Shown piece by piece: positions 45,311 through 55,953 of a DNA stretch of 64,000 nucleotides. The notes under the pieces are model-generated. The model was not told the origin of the DNA. It saw only the letters and a program-made list of their open reading frames with translations, and searched no databases. The translations under genes were made by a program, and so were the position numbers. The stretch comes from Tetraselmis striata (taxonomy: Eukaryota > Chlorophyta > Chlorodendrophyceae > Chlorodendrales > Chlorodendraceae), in assembly GCA_006384855.1 (NCBI GenBank), contig VCJN01000490.1:1-64000 (forward strand). Direction: 5' to 3'. Numbering within the stretch: position 1 is the stretch's first letter; every line of letters starts with the position of its first letter.

Positions 45311-45729
45311 GGCGCTGTGAGCGGTGAAGGGGGGGGGGGGGGGCGGCCGAGGTGGAGAAACTAACACCCAGTCGACGACCGCCTTCCGCAGCAGTCAACG
45401 ACACATCGGAGGCGAGGAGCAGCGCGCCACTACTATTTATATGCACGTATTGTCAAGAGCTAGTCGGTGCGGCATTGTGTCGGTGTAATTTCGCAATGTT
45501 TATTGTTGAAGTAGCACGGCGTAATGGATACGGCGAGTGAATCCGGGATAATGTGTGCGGTAGGGCGCGCGTATATGTGCGCGACGAATGTGCGCGCGCA
45601 GCGTTGTGCGGCGGTGTGCGGCGGTGTGCACCGATGTTAATATAGTGTGAATACTATATCGGCCGTAGACGATCAGGTCTGGCAGCACCGCCCGTACTTG
45701 TAAATAAGCGACAATGGATCTAGTCTCCC

Positions 45730-47650
45730 GCTAGTCTGTGCACCACCAGTGCACTCCGCAAGCCTCGCCTCCATCCGCGTCGGAACCGGTAGTAAGTGTT
45801 GTTGTGTGCGCACATCGTGACAACATTACACGGTGGCAATTGCAATTATTAGCGGTGGATAATGTGAAGGCGTTTTCGAAATCGACAGAGAATGAGGCGG
45901 TGCTGGCGGAGTGCATTGGCGGTGCATAGAATAGCGTGTTGCTGGGGTTTTGGCTGCATCGGACGCCGTATTCCCACCCATCCGGCACGGAATGTCCGGT
46001 TTTCACACATTTGTGTGTTAATAAAGTGTGGATATTACGCGTCTTTTACGCCGGGTGGATGGGCATCCGGCGTCCGATGCACCCCAATTATTTGCAGCAC
46101 GCTACTCTACGCACCGCCAACGCACTCCGCAAGCCCCGCCTCCATCCGCGTCGGAACCGATAGTAAGTGTTGTTGTGTGCGCACATCGTGACAACATTAC
46201 ACGGTGGCAATTGCAATTATTAGCGGTGGATAATGTGAAGGCGTTTTCGAAATCGACAGAGAATGAGGCGGTGCTGGCGGAGTGCATTGGCGGTGCATAG
46301 AATAGCGTGTTGCTGGGGTTTTGGCTGCATCGGACGCCGTATTCCCACCCATCCGGCACGGAATGTCCGGTTTTCACACATTTGTGTGTTAATATAGTGT
46401 GAATATTACGCGTCTTTTACGCTGGGTGGATGGGCATCCGGCGTCCGATGCACCCCAATTATTTGCAGCACGCTACTCTACGCACCCCCAACGCACTCCG
46501 CAAGCCTCGCCTCCATCCGCGTCGGAACCGATAGTAAGTGTTGTTGTGTGCGCACATCGTGACAACATTACACGGTGGCAATTGCAATTATTAGCGGTGG
46601 ATAATGTGAAGGCATTTTCGAAATCGACAGAGAATGAGGCGGTGCTGGCGGAGTGCATTGGCGGTGCATAGAATAGCGTGTTCCTGGGGTTTTGGCTGCA
46701 TCGGACGCCGTATTCCCACCCATCCGGCACGGAATGTCCGGTTTTCACACATTTGCGTGTGAATATATATAGTGTGAATATTACGTACGCGTCTTTTACG
46801 CTGGGTGGATGGGCATCCGGCGTCCGATGCACCCCAATTATTTGCAGCACGCTACTCTACGCACCCCCAACGCACTCCGCAAGCCCCGCCTCCATCCGCG
46901 TCGGAACCGGTAGTAAGTGTTGTTGTGTGCGCACATCGTGACAACATTACACGGTGGCAATTGCAATTATTAGCGGTGGATAATGTGAAGGCGTTTTCGA
47001 AATGGACAGAGAATGAGGCGGTGCTGGCGGAGTGCATTGGCGGTGCATAGAATAGCGTGTTGCTGGGGTTTTGGCTGCATCGGACGCCGTATTCCCACCC
47101 ATCCGGCACGGAATGTCCGGTTTTCACACATTTGTGTGTTAATATAGTGTGAATATTACGCGTCTTTTACGCTGGGTGGATGGGCATCCGGCGTCCGATG
47201 CACCCCAATTATTTGCAGCACGCTACTCTACGCACCCCCAACGCACTCCGCAAGCCCCGCCTCCATCCGCGTCGGAACCGGTAGTAAGTGTTGTTGTGTG
47301 CGCACATCGTGACAAGCAACATTACACGGTGGCAATTGCAATTAGCTGTGGATAATGTGAAGGCGTTTTCGAAATCGACAGAGAATGAGGCGGTGCTGGC
47401 GGAGTGCATTGGCGGTGCATAGAATAGCGTGTTGCTGGGGTTTTGGCTGCATCGGACGCCGTATTCCCACCCATCCGGCACGGAATGTCCGGTTTTCACA
47501 CATTTGCGTGTGAATATATATAGTGTGAATATTACGTACGCGTCTTTTACGCTGGGTGGATGGGCATCCGGCGTCCGATGCACCCCGAATCTCACCAACA
47601 CGCTACTCTACGCACCCCCAACGCACTCCGCCAGCCCCGCCTCTTTCCGC
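45730..47650. repeat. tandem array of five ~371-bp units (copy A)
   Basis: Units begin near 45,730, 46,101, 46,472, 46,852 and 47,223, with a partial sixth to about 47,650. Each contains GTAGTAAGTGTTGTTGTGTG..., CACGGTGGCAATTGCAATTA, TTCCCACCCATCCGGCAC and GGCATCCGGCGTCCGATGCA. Each unit is open on the + strand (ending NEAVLAECIGGA, stop) and on the - strand (MKTGHSVPDGWEYGVRC...). Units differ by a few substitutions, and two carry an extra TATATA-type insertion. Confidence 0.9.
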
Positions 47651-48099
47651 GCAGGTCCTACGTTCCATTGTATGTATATACATACGTACATGTACTGCTC
47701 CGAAACCAGCCCAAACTTAATGAGTGCACAAGTGTAAATGGGTGGGGGGGGGGGGGGGTGGGGGGGGGGGGGGGGGGATGTGGCGGCGGGGCATCCACTC
47801 ACACATACCCCGGCGATGCATGACTGATATTACATGCCGTGGCGGGTCGGCGGGCCGACCCGGCGGGGGGGGGGGGGGGGGGGGCGTCTATTCAACTACA
47901 CGTGCGACAGTGTCGTTTCGTGGAGCAGTATATGTGCCCGGCCTCATTTATGCCGCCCCCTACCTGCGCTGCATGGTCCACCCCTACGAATTACTTAGCA
48001 CAAACCGCCATTACTTAATAGGAACCTAGCACAGCCAGGCTTATATGCCCGCTTTGCCGATCAACTTCTACGCACTTTCCGTCCCTCAACCGCCGGACA

Positions 48100-49254
48100 T
48101 GGGGGTTAAGCCGCCAGCCTCGGCAGTTGATTAGCCAGACTTGGCATCCCGTACCGTGTCCATGGCTTCGCAGCTCTGCCGCCGGCACACGCCGAGTCCG
48201 GCGCTTGCTGCCGCGGGGTTGCGCACGCATGCACGCACGGTAATACGCCGCCGACGCCGCGACGCTTACTTCCACCACCTTCGCCAGCCGCAGCTTCGCA
48301 CGCCTTTCCGCCGACATACGAAACGCACGAATCCCACCCCCCCCCCCCCCCCCGTCCCCGCGTCATGTATATTATATTCGAGGCGACAATGCGGGGCGCA
48401 GCACACGCCGCGGCGTGGGTCGGCGGAGCGGCAGGCGGCGGGAGCCCTAATGGCCGGGCAGTATCCACACCCACACAGGCACCGCCGCTCACCTCCGACG
48501 CGGATGAACCGCCTCCCAAAGGAAACATGCCGGTTGGTGGTAAGCCCAGCAGGCGTGGGGTGCCGGCGCCGGTACTGGTGCGACGGAGCTGTCGCGTCAT
48601 GAACCGCACCGCATGTGGAGCAACACATGGCGGTGCCGGCCCCACCTATGTCTAGGGCCACCTCCTCACACCACCCCGCCACGACGGCGTCGGCCACCGC
48701 CGACGGCGCCGTTGCGGGGGGGCACGCCCTGCCAGGCGACGATGATGCGCCTGGTGCGCCGCGTCAGGAGGCGGAGGAGGCCGTGGTCGAGGCGACTGAT
48801 CGGGCTGAGGGGGTTGTCGAGGCGAGCGAGGCTGCGCTCGCGCCACCCGCCCCGCAGCCACCTGCGGGACATGCCGACTTGCTCGTCGCCATGTTGACCG
48901 GAGCACTACGAGCAGTGGCGGGAGGCGGCCACATGCACTATCATGTGCGTGTCCTGGCCGGACGCCGTCATGCGTGGACTGCGGCCAACGGACGGACTGG
49001 GAGTGTTGCTGCGACGGCACCCCGGCTTTGTGCGGCCCCAAGTACCCATGCATGGCGACCCATCAGCGGGCAGTCCCCTGCCCGGCCATGGCCACGGTGA
49101 GGGCGGAGTTCCGCCATGTCAGGGACGCGTTCCACGACGCGACTCGCGCCGCCGTGTGTGAGGCTTCCGAGAAGGCACGCGCGGCTGGTAGGGTGCGCAT
49201 GGTGAGGCGGCGGACGGCCCAGGAGCTGAAGGAGAGCGAGACATGCCGTCAGTG
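48100..49254 (+). other. proline/alanine-rich coding-like region of the element
   Basis: The open frame 48615-49100 is acidic and Ala/Pro-rich (EEAVVEATDRAEGVVEASEA). A second frame, 48974-49254, is Cys-rich then basic (WECCCDGTPALCGPKYPC..., AEFRHVRDAFHDATRAAV, VRMVRRRTAQELKESE, TGA). Together they may be exons of one element gene, but I cannot place splice sites with confidence. Copy B repeats this sequence up to the window end. Confidence 0.3.
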
Positions 49255-49300
49255 AGGTCGGGCGCAATGTCATTGGGTGGGGCACACGGACGTGTAACAC

Positions 49301-49820
49301 TTGCACTTTGCGCGTACTGCTGGGTTACATCCAAGCGGTGTCACACTATGCAACCGGAAAGGCTGCGTTGCTACTGCAAACGATGCTACGCCTCACTCGG
49401 TAGCAACCGCTGCCCCGCCTATCCCACAGCCGCTGCCCCCCCCCCCCCCCCCCCTCGCGCACCGTCCTGCGACCTCGCGTGGATCCACGCCACCAGCAGC
49501 TTGCACTTGCACTTTGCGCGTACTGCTGGGTTACATCCAGGCGGCGTCACACTATGCAACCGGAAAGGCTGCGTTGCTACTGCAAACGATGCGACGCCTC
49601 ACTCTGTACCAACCGCTGCCGCGCCTATCCCACAGCCGCTGCCCCCCCCCCCCCCCCCCCGCGCGCGGGATCCCCGCCATCAGCAGCTTGCACTTGCACT
49701 TTGCGCGTACTGATGGGTTACATCCAGGCGGCGTCACACCGGAAAGGCTGCGTTGCTACTGCAAACGATGCTACGCCTCACTCGGTAGCAACCGCTGCCC
49801 CGCCCATCCCACTCGGGATG
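49301..49820 (+). repeat. three tandem ~190-bp Cys-rich units
   Basis: Units start near 49,301, 49,507 and 49,694. In one + frame each encodes ALCAYCWVTS...HTMQPERLRCYCKRC followed by a poly-C-encoded proline run. The third unit has lost eight bases (ACTATGCA). C tracts at 49,437-49,454 and 49,643-49,660 separate the units. Confidence 0.8.
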
Positions 49821-50234
49821 CTGAGAGCAGCTAAAGGGCACCGGGGGCGGGGCAAGAGGGAGCAGGGCCAATGATTGTGGAAGAGCGGGGACCCGCTTGC
49901 ATGCCATCGTATTATATCTTGCACAATATCTGTTGCTGCACTCATATCTCACATCACTAGCTTAGCTATAGTGATTTCCCCCCCCCCCCCCCCCCCCCCG
50001 CACCGAGTACGCACAAGCCTGGGTATACGCATCAACTGCCCGCCGGGATGAGAAACTGGTATTGGTAGTGTGTCTGTGGGGTGGAGGGGGGGCAAAAGAG
50101 CTGCCAATTGCTGCCAAGCTGGTGCGTTACATTGGGGCAGGCGCTGGGCAGACAATTGGGGCTCGCTTCAGAGCATTGTCTAGTGCATTGTCTAGCTTGT
50201 AATGCATCCATTTCCGCCGATTCCGCTGTATGCG

Positions 50235-51135
50235 CTGTCTTGGCGCCGCGCTCCCCCGGCCGCCGCGCCTTGGCGCCGCGCTGCCCCGGCCGCCGCGCCT
50301 TGGCGCCGCGCTGCCCCGGCCGCCGCGCCTTGGCGCCGCGCTCCCCCGGCCGCCGCGCCTTGGCGCCGCGCTGCCCCTGCCGCCGCGCCTTGGCGCCGCG
50401 CTGCCCCGGCCGCCGCGCCTTGGCGCCGCGCTGCCCCGGCCGCCGCGCCTTGGCGCCGCGCTGCCCCGGCCGCCGCGCCTTGGCGCCGCGCTCCCCCGGC
50501 CGCCGCGCCTTGGCGCCGCGCTGCCCCGGCCGCCGCGCCTTGCCGCCGCGCCTTGGCGCCGCGCTGCCCCGGCCGCCGCGCCTTGGCGCCGCGCTGCCCC
50601 TGCCGCCGCGCCTTGGCGCCGCGCTGCCCCGGCCGCCGCGCCTTGGCGCCGCGCTGCCCCGGCCGCCGCGCCTTGGCGCCGCGCTGCCCCGGCCGCCGCG
50701 CCTTGGCGCCGCGCTCCCCCGGCCGCCGCGCCTTGGCGCCGCGCTGCCCCGGCCGCCGCGCCTTGGCGCCGCGCTGCCCCGGCCGCCGCGCCTTGGCGCC
50801 GCGCTGCCCCGGCCGCCGCGCCTTGGCGCCGCGCTGCCCCGGCCGCCGCGCCTTGGCGCCGCGCTCCCCCGGCCGCCGCGCCTTGGCGCCGCGCTCCCCC
50901 GGCCGCCGCGCCTTGGCGCCGCGCTGCCCCGGCCACCGCGCCTTGGCGCCGCGCTCCCCCGGCCGCCGCGCCTTGGCGCCGCGCTCCCCCGGCCGCCGCG
51001 CCTTGGCGCCGCGCTCCCCCGGCCGCCGCGCCTTGGCGCCGCGCTGCCCCGGCCGCCGCGCCTTGGCGCCGCGCTGCCCCGGCCGCCGCGCCTTGGCGCC
51101 GCGCTGCCCCGGCCGCTGCGCCTTGGCGCCGCGAT
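50235..51135. repeat. 30-bp GC-rich minisatellite, about 30 copies
   Basis: The unit is GCGCCTTGGCGCCGCGCTG plus CCCCGGCCGCC. Units differ mainly at a G/C choice (GCTGCCCC or GCTCCCCC) and once at CCTGCC. One unit is truncated near 50,543. Because 30 is a multiple of 3, five of six frames stay open for about 300 codons, giving [10 protein letters not shown], [10 protein letters not shown], [14 protein letters not shown] decapeptides. Confidence 0.95.
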
Positions 51136-51159
51136 GGGTCTAGAGTCCTCCCCTCCCTG

Positions 51160-51560
51160 GTGAGCGCGTCCACCTGCGCCTTGCGCTCGGGGCCGTCCTC
51201 CTCCGTCACCACATTCTGCAACCCCCACCGCGTGACGAACCACGCAACTCCTTGCATGCGCTTGTACATGTGCCCAAGCACCGCCTAGGGACGCGAAGCT
51301 CCTTCTCGTTCATGATCGCCTTTACCCGGGCCTCCTCGAGCAGCGGACCGGCGTTAAGAATGGAAAATGTTTCCATATGGTGCAAGCAGTCCTCCATGAC
51401 CCAGCCGGACTGCACCGTCACCTTGCCTGACCCTGCAGTCATGGAGGGGAATGCCGTCATGCCCACGCCCACGCCCACGCCCGGGGGGGGGGGGGGGGGG
51501 GTTACCTTTCGACTTCTTGGACACCGCAAACGAAGGGCGCAACCCGCGTCCAAAGTTGCT
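51160..51560 (-). other. further coding-like minus-strand segment of the element
   Basis: The minus strand reads MTAFPSMTAGSGKVTVQSG, METFSILNAGPLLEEARVKA and, after a possible intron, [19 protein letters not shown] before running into the 30-bp repeat. Composition looks coding, the family is not recognised. It could be the 3' part of the BED/Tudor gene. Confidence 0.3.
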
Positions 51561-51839
51561 GGGTATCGGGACTAAAGCCTGGCGCCGGTCTTCCTACTTC
51601 ATAGCTCGGAATCCAATGTGGCCCTGCACGGTGACAAATTTCCTCCAGAAGTCCCTTCCCAAGCCAAAAAAAAACAGGTGGAACGGCGCGAGGGGGAAGA
51701 GGTTGACCATGCTGACATAGCCCAGGACCACATGCACATGGCACACGCCATGGCAGCCAGTGTTGTGCTTGGCCTCCGCCAGCCGGGTTGTGTTGAACGC
51801 ACGCCGGGCAAGGTGCGTGATTCACTGGACAAGTCATCG

Positions 51840-52584
51840 CCTTCATGGACGGTTACCAAGCGAGCATCCCCGTCCGCATCCACAGGGGGGTGCTCCTGGG
51901 CAGCCGCCATAGCCTCCACAACCTGCCACGCCGACCGGGCGGGTGCGTGTGATTCCATACAACCGCAGTTGAGTGGTGCCACCCGCACGCAGGCCGGGCC
52001 CACTCACCTCTGAACGCAGAAGGTCCACAATGTCACCGTCCTCGAAAACAGCGCGCCATTGGGTCGCCCCGCCGTAGTCCTCCAACACCCACTCGGTAAC
52101 GACGCCGGTTATCACGCCGTAGTGCCATACTCCCCGGAACTTCTTGGCGATGACCTTCATGTAGAAGTCACCGGGATCGCCTTTCCGTATCACGCCCTCA
52201 TCGGCAGCTTCCACGTCCGCCGGCGGCCACGCAGGCGCGTCGATGTCCACACCGTCTTCGCCAACGGGGTCCTCCCCCCCACACACATCACATCGTCCTC
52301 CGAGACCGGCGCCGGCGGGCCGTTTCCGACGGCTGCAGCTACTCCTGCTGCCGCCCCTGCCGCTGCTGCTGCTACTGCTGCCGCCCTGCTGCTGCTGCTT
52401 GTAATAAGGCGGCCTTGCGGTGCAACTTAGCCGCACGCTTCAACGAGTGGCTACAGTTCGGGTATTTCCGGAAGTGCCGCTCTCGCGCCGTCCTTTCACT
52501 ACTGCCCGTCACGATGCCGTGGCAGTGCTTGCATGTGTACACGCCATTCTTCGACACACTCGACATCCATCCCTCTCCCGGCAT
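51840..52584 (-). CDS. BED-like zinc finger plus Tudor-like domain gene inside the transposon
   Basis: Minus-strand reading from an ATG at 52584 (MPGEGWMSSVSKNGVYTCKH) shows CKHCHGIVTGSS...RERHFRKYPNC, a C-x2-C...H-x5-C finger of BED type. After a CAG-rich low-complexity stretch with a one-base frame change (~52,375) come CDVCGGEDPVGEDG and a chromatin-type Tudor-like fold around VIAKKFRGVWHYGVITG and TQWRAVFEDGDIVDLL (about 52,178-52,008), with a donor GTGAGT at 52007. A following exon may start VVEAMAAAQEHPP (~51,920). Such Tudor-like modules are common in algal and plant nuclear proteins. BED fingers are common in transposases. Whether it is element machinery or a captured host gene is open. 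Confidence 0.5.
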
Positions 52585-53137
52585 GCCTGCTGCCGCGCGC
52601 GCGCGGGGGGGGCGGGGGGGTTGAGAGTTGGGGTGGATGTAGCCCACCACCGGCAGGGAGCACAAATGCGAGTGCGCGGCTGTCCGCGCTTGGTTCAGCG
52701 GTGAGCGGCGGTGACCGCCAGGCGACCCCGTACTTCATGCGCGTGCTGGGGCGTTACACAATCATCAGCAGTTAGGGCGGCTGCATTAAAACGCGCACCT
52801 ACGAACACCACCTACCGCCTACCACCTACCGCACCACCTACATCCGCCCACACCTCCGCCCGTCGTGCCGCACACCGCCGCACACCGCGGCGATGTGCAG
52901 CGATGTGCAGCGAGTACTTGCAGCCGCCTGTACTTAGCCCGGGTACTCCGCGTCGGCGGGCGACACGCGAGCCCGCGTGCGCATATCAATTTGATGAAAT
53001 TATGGAAACGAGAAATTCATATAGTACTTTACAGGTCGCCCGCGATAGTCGTCGCTACTGGGTATGAAATCCACGTCCCTCGTCCGTCCCGTATCGTCCC
53101 CGTATGTCGTCGTTCGTCACCAGTAGGGCACATTTAC

Positions 53138-53159
53138 GTCACATCTGAATCTCACAGTG
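53138..53159 (-). repeat. right terminal inverted repeat of the CACTA-like element
   Basis: This is the exact inverted match of 43974-43995 and is followed by TTG (53160-53162), the second half of the target duplication. Confidence 0.9.
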
Positions 53160-53534
53160 TTGGGACTTCCGCCATGCTGTTTTTTAACGCCTCAGCACAA
53201 GCGCTCCCTGACGACGCCCAACGCCCAACGGCATCGTACGGCTCAAACCGGCTGAATTGCTACAAATGCGGGCGGGCAGTTAACCAGATGCATCGCATCA
53301 GCGCCAATGACTAGCTCCTACCCGCCCCCACACGCTGCGAGCCGCCGGCGCAAAAGTACCGGAGTGCCATGGGGCGTCGCAACTCCCAGCGCCGTATTCC
53401 TGATGGGAAGGAGGGCTGGACGCCTGCCCACGGCTAACTGTAGGGTACCGGTATCGGCACATTAGTAGCCCTCGCCACGGCCCGCATAACTGTATGCTTA
53501 CGCGACGCGCCAATAACAGTCAGTTGGCCATCAC
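53160..53534. other. spacer between the CACTA-like and gypsy elements
   Basis: The + strand reads MLFFNASAQALPDDAQRPTA and LNCYKCGRAVNQMH, a short Cys-containing piece ending in TGA at ~53,312, which could be a relic of a gag zinc knuckle. The last five bases (ATCAC) are the left target duplication of the next element. Confidence 0.35.
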
Positions 53535-53967
53535 TGCGGCAGTCTCAACCGGATAGAGACTGCAAGGACAAACAAAGGTGGGTGTGCAGTGGTGGTGCAA
53601 AGGCGAGAGGGTACAGTGTTTTGAGAATACAACAATAATTGGTTTCAAGGTTGTCACCACCCGCCGCTATATATACTATGGTTGGTGCCGGCACTGGCCG
53701 TCAGACCATGCCGACCTATAGCAGCACGCTCACTGCGAAGAGCGTCACCTTGGAGAGACGAACGAAAGGCATAACGTCAGCCTAGTCATAGTATGGCATT
53801 GTATGTTATATACATGTAACAATACTGGCTGATAGTCATCAGCAGCCTCGGGTATGGAATATCCCCCGAGGTACAGCACTAGATAGTGCGCGCGGCTCGC
53901 GCACACTAGTATTGGTATTATGCCAAAGGTAGCTCAGGACTAGCTACAATGCATTGTAACTGTCACA
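53535..53967 (-). repeat. LTR (3' LTR of the minus-strand gypsy element)
   Basis: It begins TGCGGCAGTCTCAAC and ends ...ACTGTCACA, with TG...CA termini. It is about 433 bp, and nearly identical to 55954-56376 apart from small indels in the middle. Confidence 0.9.
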
Positions 53968-54004
53968 CTACATCTCTCCCCCCATGGACAACATAAAGCA
54001 ATAT

Positions 54005-54499
54005 TCAATTTGCAGTTGGAATTCTAGCCGGATATTTAGCCGCATGCTGCAGAAACTTATCTGACTCAGCAAACTGCAGCCACATCGGCGTATCCAGAAA
54101 ACTTTGCAAAGCAACAGTCCGTTTTACATCAAACAAACGATGCCAAACAGGTGCAATAGTTTTATCTGCAAAGTGCACCAGAATTTGCAATTGAGATCCT
54201 TTGCGGCCAGGCATCAAGCCAATCTTGACTGCAGATATCTTTTCAATTTCAAACTCTTGGCTTTCAGGATCTTCCTCAGAACCCGTGGCCAATGGCACAA
54301 CCGGTCGAATAGGTGCAGTCGGACATGGCCGCAAACTATTCACATGAAAAACCGGATGCAACTTCATCCCCGGAGGCAACTGCAACCGGAAACTATAATT
54401 GCCAATCTTCTCAATAATCGGAAAAGGACCCAACTGCCTATCCATTAACTTCTGGTTAGGTTGGCCTTTGATTTTCAGAAAGCGAGTAACAATACTCAC
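54005..54499 (-). pseudogene. C-terminal part of gypsy pol (post-integrase, chromodomain-like)
   Basis: The frame reads VTRFLKIKGQPNQKLMDRQ, LGPFPIIEKIGNYSFRLQLP, LHPVFHVNSLRPC and EFEIEKISAVKIG...ILVHFADKT. This is the GPF/Y domain (here GPFPI) after the integrase, followed by a chromodomain-like segment (E-F-E-I-E-K-I). The linking frame 54,500-54,720 (EVNYGFNPETPPDLLF) is separated from the upstream ORF by a frameshift near 54,727. Confidence 0.75.
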
Positions 54500-54720
54500 T
54501 TTATCTCCAACATTGAAAACGGGAACATACCGCCCTCTGTTGCCTTTCCGTAGGACGAACAGTCAAATCATCCTTATGAATTGCCAAAATCGATTTGACT
54601 AAGTCATGGATGTCTTTCATATTTTGGATTTTCTGTTGAGCACTGACTAACACAGGTATTGTGGGCCTCATGGCAAACAATAAGTCAGGAGGTGTTTCAG
54701 GATTAAATCCGTAATTAACC

Positions 54721-55881
54721 TCAAACTAATGGTGTATGCTCAATACCAAGTGCACGATTAGAATTATATGAAAATTCCATCAACGGCAATCGATCAACCC
54801 AATTGGTGCCATCAAAGCAACAAAACGCTCGAGCCAGTTCACAGACAATGGCATTGATCCTTTCAGTCAGACCATCCGTTTCAGGATGTTGGCCACTAGA
54901 CATGTTCAACTTAGTGCCTAGGCGACGCCACAAAGTCTGCCAAAAAGACGACATAAATCTCGGATCACGGTCCGAAATTATAACCCTTGGTAAACCATGC
55001 AGCCTGTATACTTCCCTCAGAAATAACTCAGCTGAATATTTTCCAGTCACAGTTTTAGTCGTCGGAATAAAATGTGCTTGACGGGTTAGATGGCATACAA
55101 CAACCAACATTGCATCAAAACCATTACTCACAGGTAAATCGGTAATGAAATCCAAACCAACCGAGTGCCAAGGACGTGGCGGCACTGGAAGCGGCTGCGT
55201 CGGTGCTGCCGGCTGCGGACGAGAACGTACCCGCCTACAGGTTGGACAATTATCACAATAGGCTTTCACGTCATGACGTATACGCGTCCACCAAAAACGA
55301 TCCAAGGCACGTGCCAAGGTACTCTGAACACCCCGCAGGTGCGCAGCTATCTCGGTAGTATATGACGGGCGATCATTGCTAGGCTCGATGGTGATTCGAT
55401 CAGGGAAACGAGGACCATTATCAGCAGGCGGGTCGACCGCTACTTGAGGTCCAACAAACGGTATCCGACTATCATTAACCAGCTGCTCAGCACGGTAAGG
55501 CCAACGAGTGTCATTCTTCAGCTCATAAAAGTTCACTCGAGTTTCGTACAGAAAGCAGTCGGTTCCATTGATAGTCACACAGTCGAACAGATTCAGGTCA
55601 GCCGGATTCATCGTGATCCCGGTTTTAGTTTGCAGCATACGTACTGCGAGTTCGCGGACTGACAGGTCGATAAGTGTCGAGGTCCCACAGGGCAGAAAAG
55701 CAGTGTTATTATGATTCGGTTCAATAGTCATCATAATGTCACGCTCAGAACCAGCTCCAGTGCCTGAAGTAACAATCACATATGCTGTGACACCGCAGTC
55801 GAAGGGTAGCTTAGTATCTGCGTCCCGCTCTCGAGCCGCCAGTTGTGCGTGCGAAAACTTGCGCCTCATCACATCACTCAT
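54721..55881 (-). pseudogene. gypsy polyprotein: N-terminal domain fused to integrase
   Basis: From the ATG at 55881 (MSDVMRRKFSHAQLAARERD) one open frame runs 387 codons. Residues 1 to ~170 are an unrecognised domain (IMMTIEPNHNNTAFLPCG, MNPADLNLFDCVTINGTD). Then follows the integrase with its zinc-binding segment (HLRGVQSTLARALDRFWW, YCDNCPTCRR) and the D-D-E core: first Asp in GLDFITDLP, second in VIISDRDPRFMS, Glu in GQHPETDGLTERIN. The frame ends prematurely at ~54,726 because of a one-base change before FEVNYGF. There is no room for protease, reverse transcriptase or RNase H, so a deletion has joined the first domain to the integrase in frame. Confidence 0.8.
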
Positions 55882-55953
55882 TATACAACAAACGAGGAGT
55901 ACTTGCAGTGGAAGACTTGAAGAATATGAAGCAACGCAACGCTCCGAAACCAG

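Larger units (their letters stand above)
43974..53159. mobile_element. 9.2-kb CACTA (EnSpm)-like DNA transposon, complete ends
   Basis: The left end reads CACTGTGAGATTCAG... (43974) and the right end is its inverted copy finishing at 53159, with 22 terminal bases identical. TTG stands directly outside both ends (43971-43973 and 53160-53162), a 3-bp target duplication. A CACTG/CACTA terminus and a 3-bp duplication define the CACTA superfamily. The interior carries an acidic/basic repeat ORF, five 371-bp tandem units, a proline/alanine-rich ORF region, three Cys-rich ~190-bp repeats, a 30-bp minisatellite and a BED-like/Tudor-like gene. I recognise no DDE transposase, so the copy may be non-autonomous or its transposase is too divergent to see. 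Near-identity with the copy at 59,476 suggests recent movement or duplication. Confidence 0.8.

Noticed and set aside
45730..47650. CRISPR array
   Set aside because: Units of 371 bp are tandem without variable spacers, in a nuclear algal genome and inside a DNA transposon.
50032..51288. Several overlapping ORFs of 310-400 codons on both strands
   Set aside because: They exist only because a 30-bp repeat (a multiple of three) has no stops in five frames. This is repeat structure, not five genes.
43974..53159. Simple segmental duplication as the explanation for the two similar 4.5-kb blocks
   Set aside because: The first block has element termini and a target duplication, and the second starts at the same terminus, so transposition explains both better.
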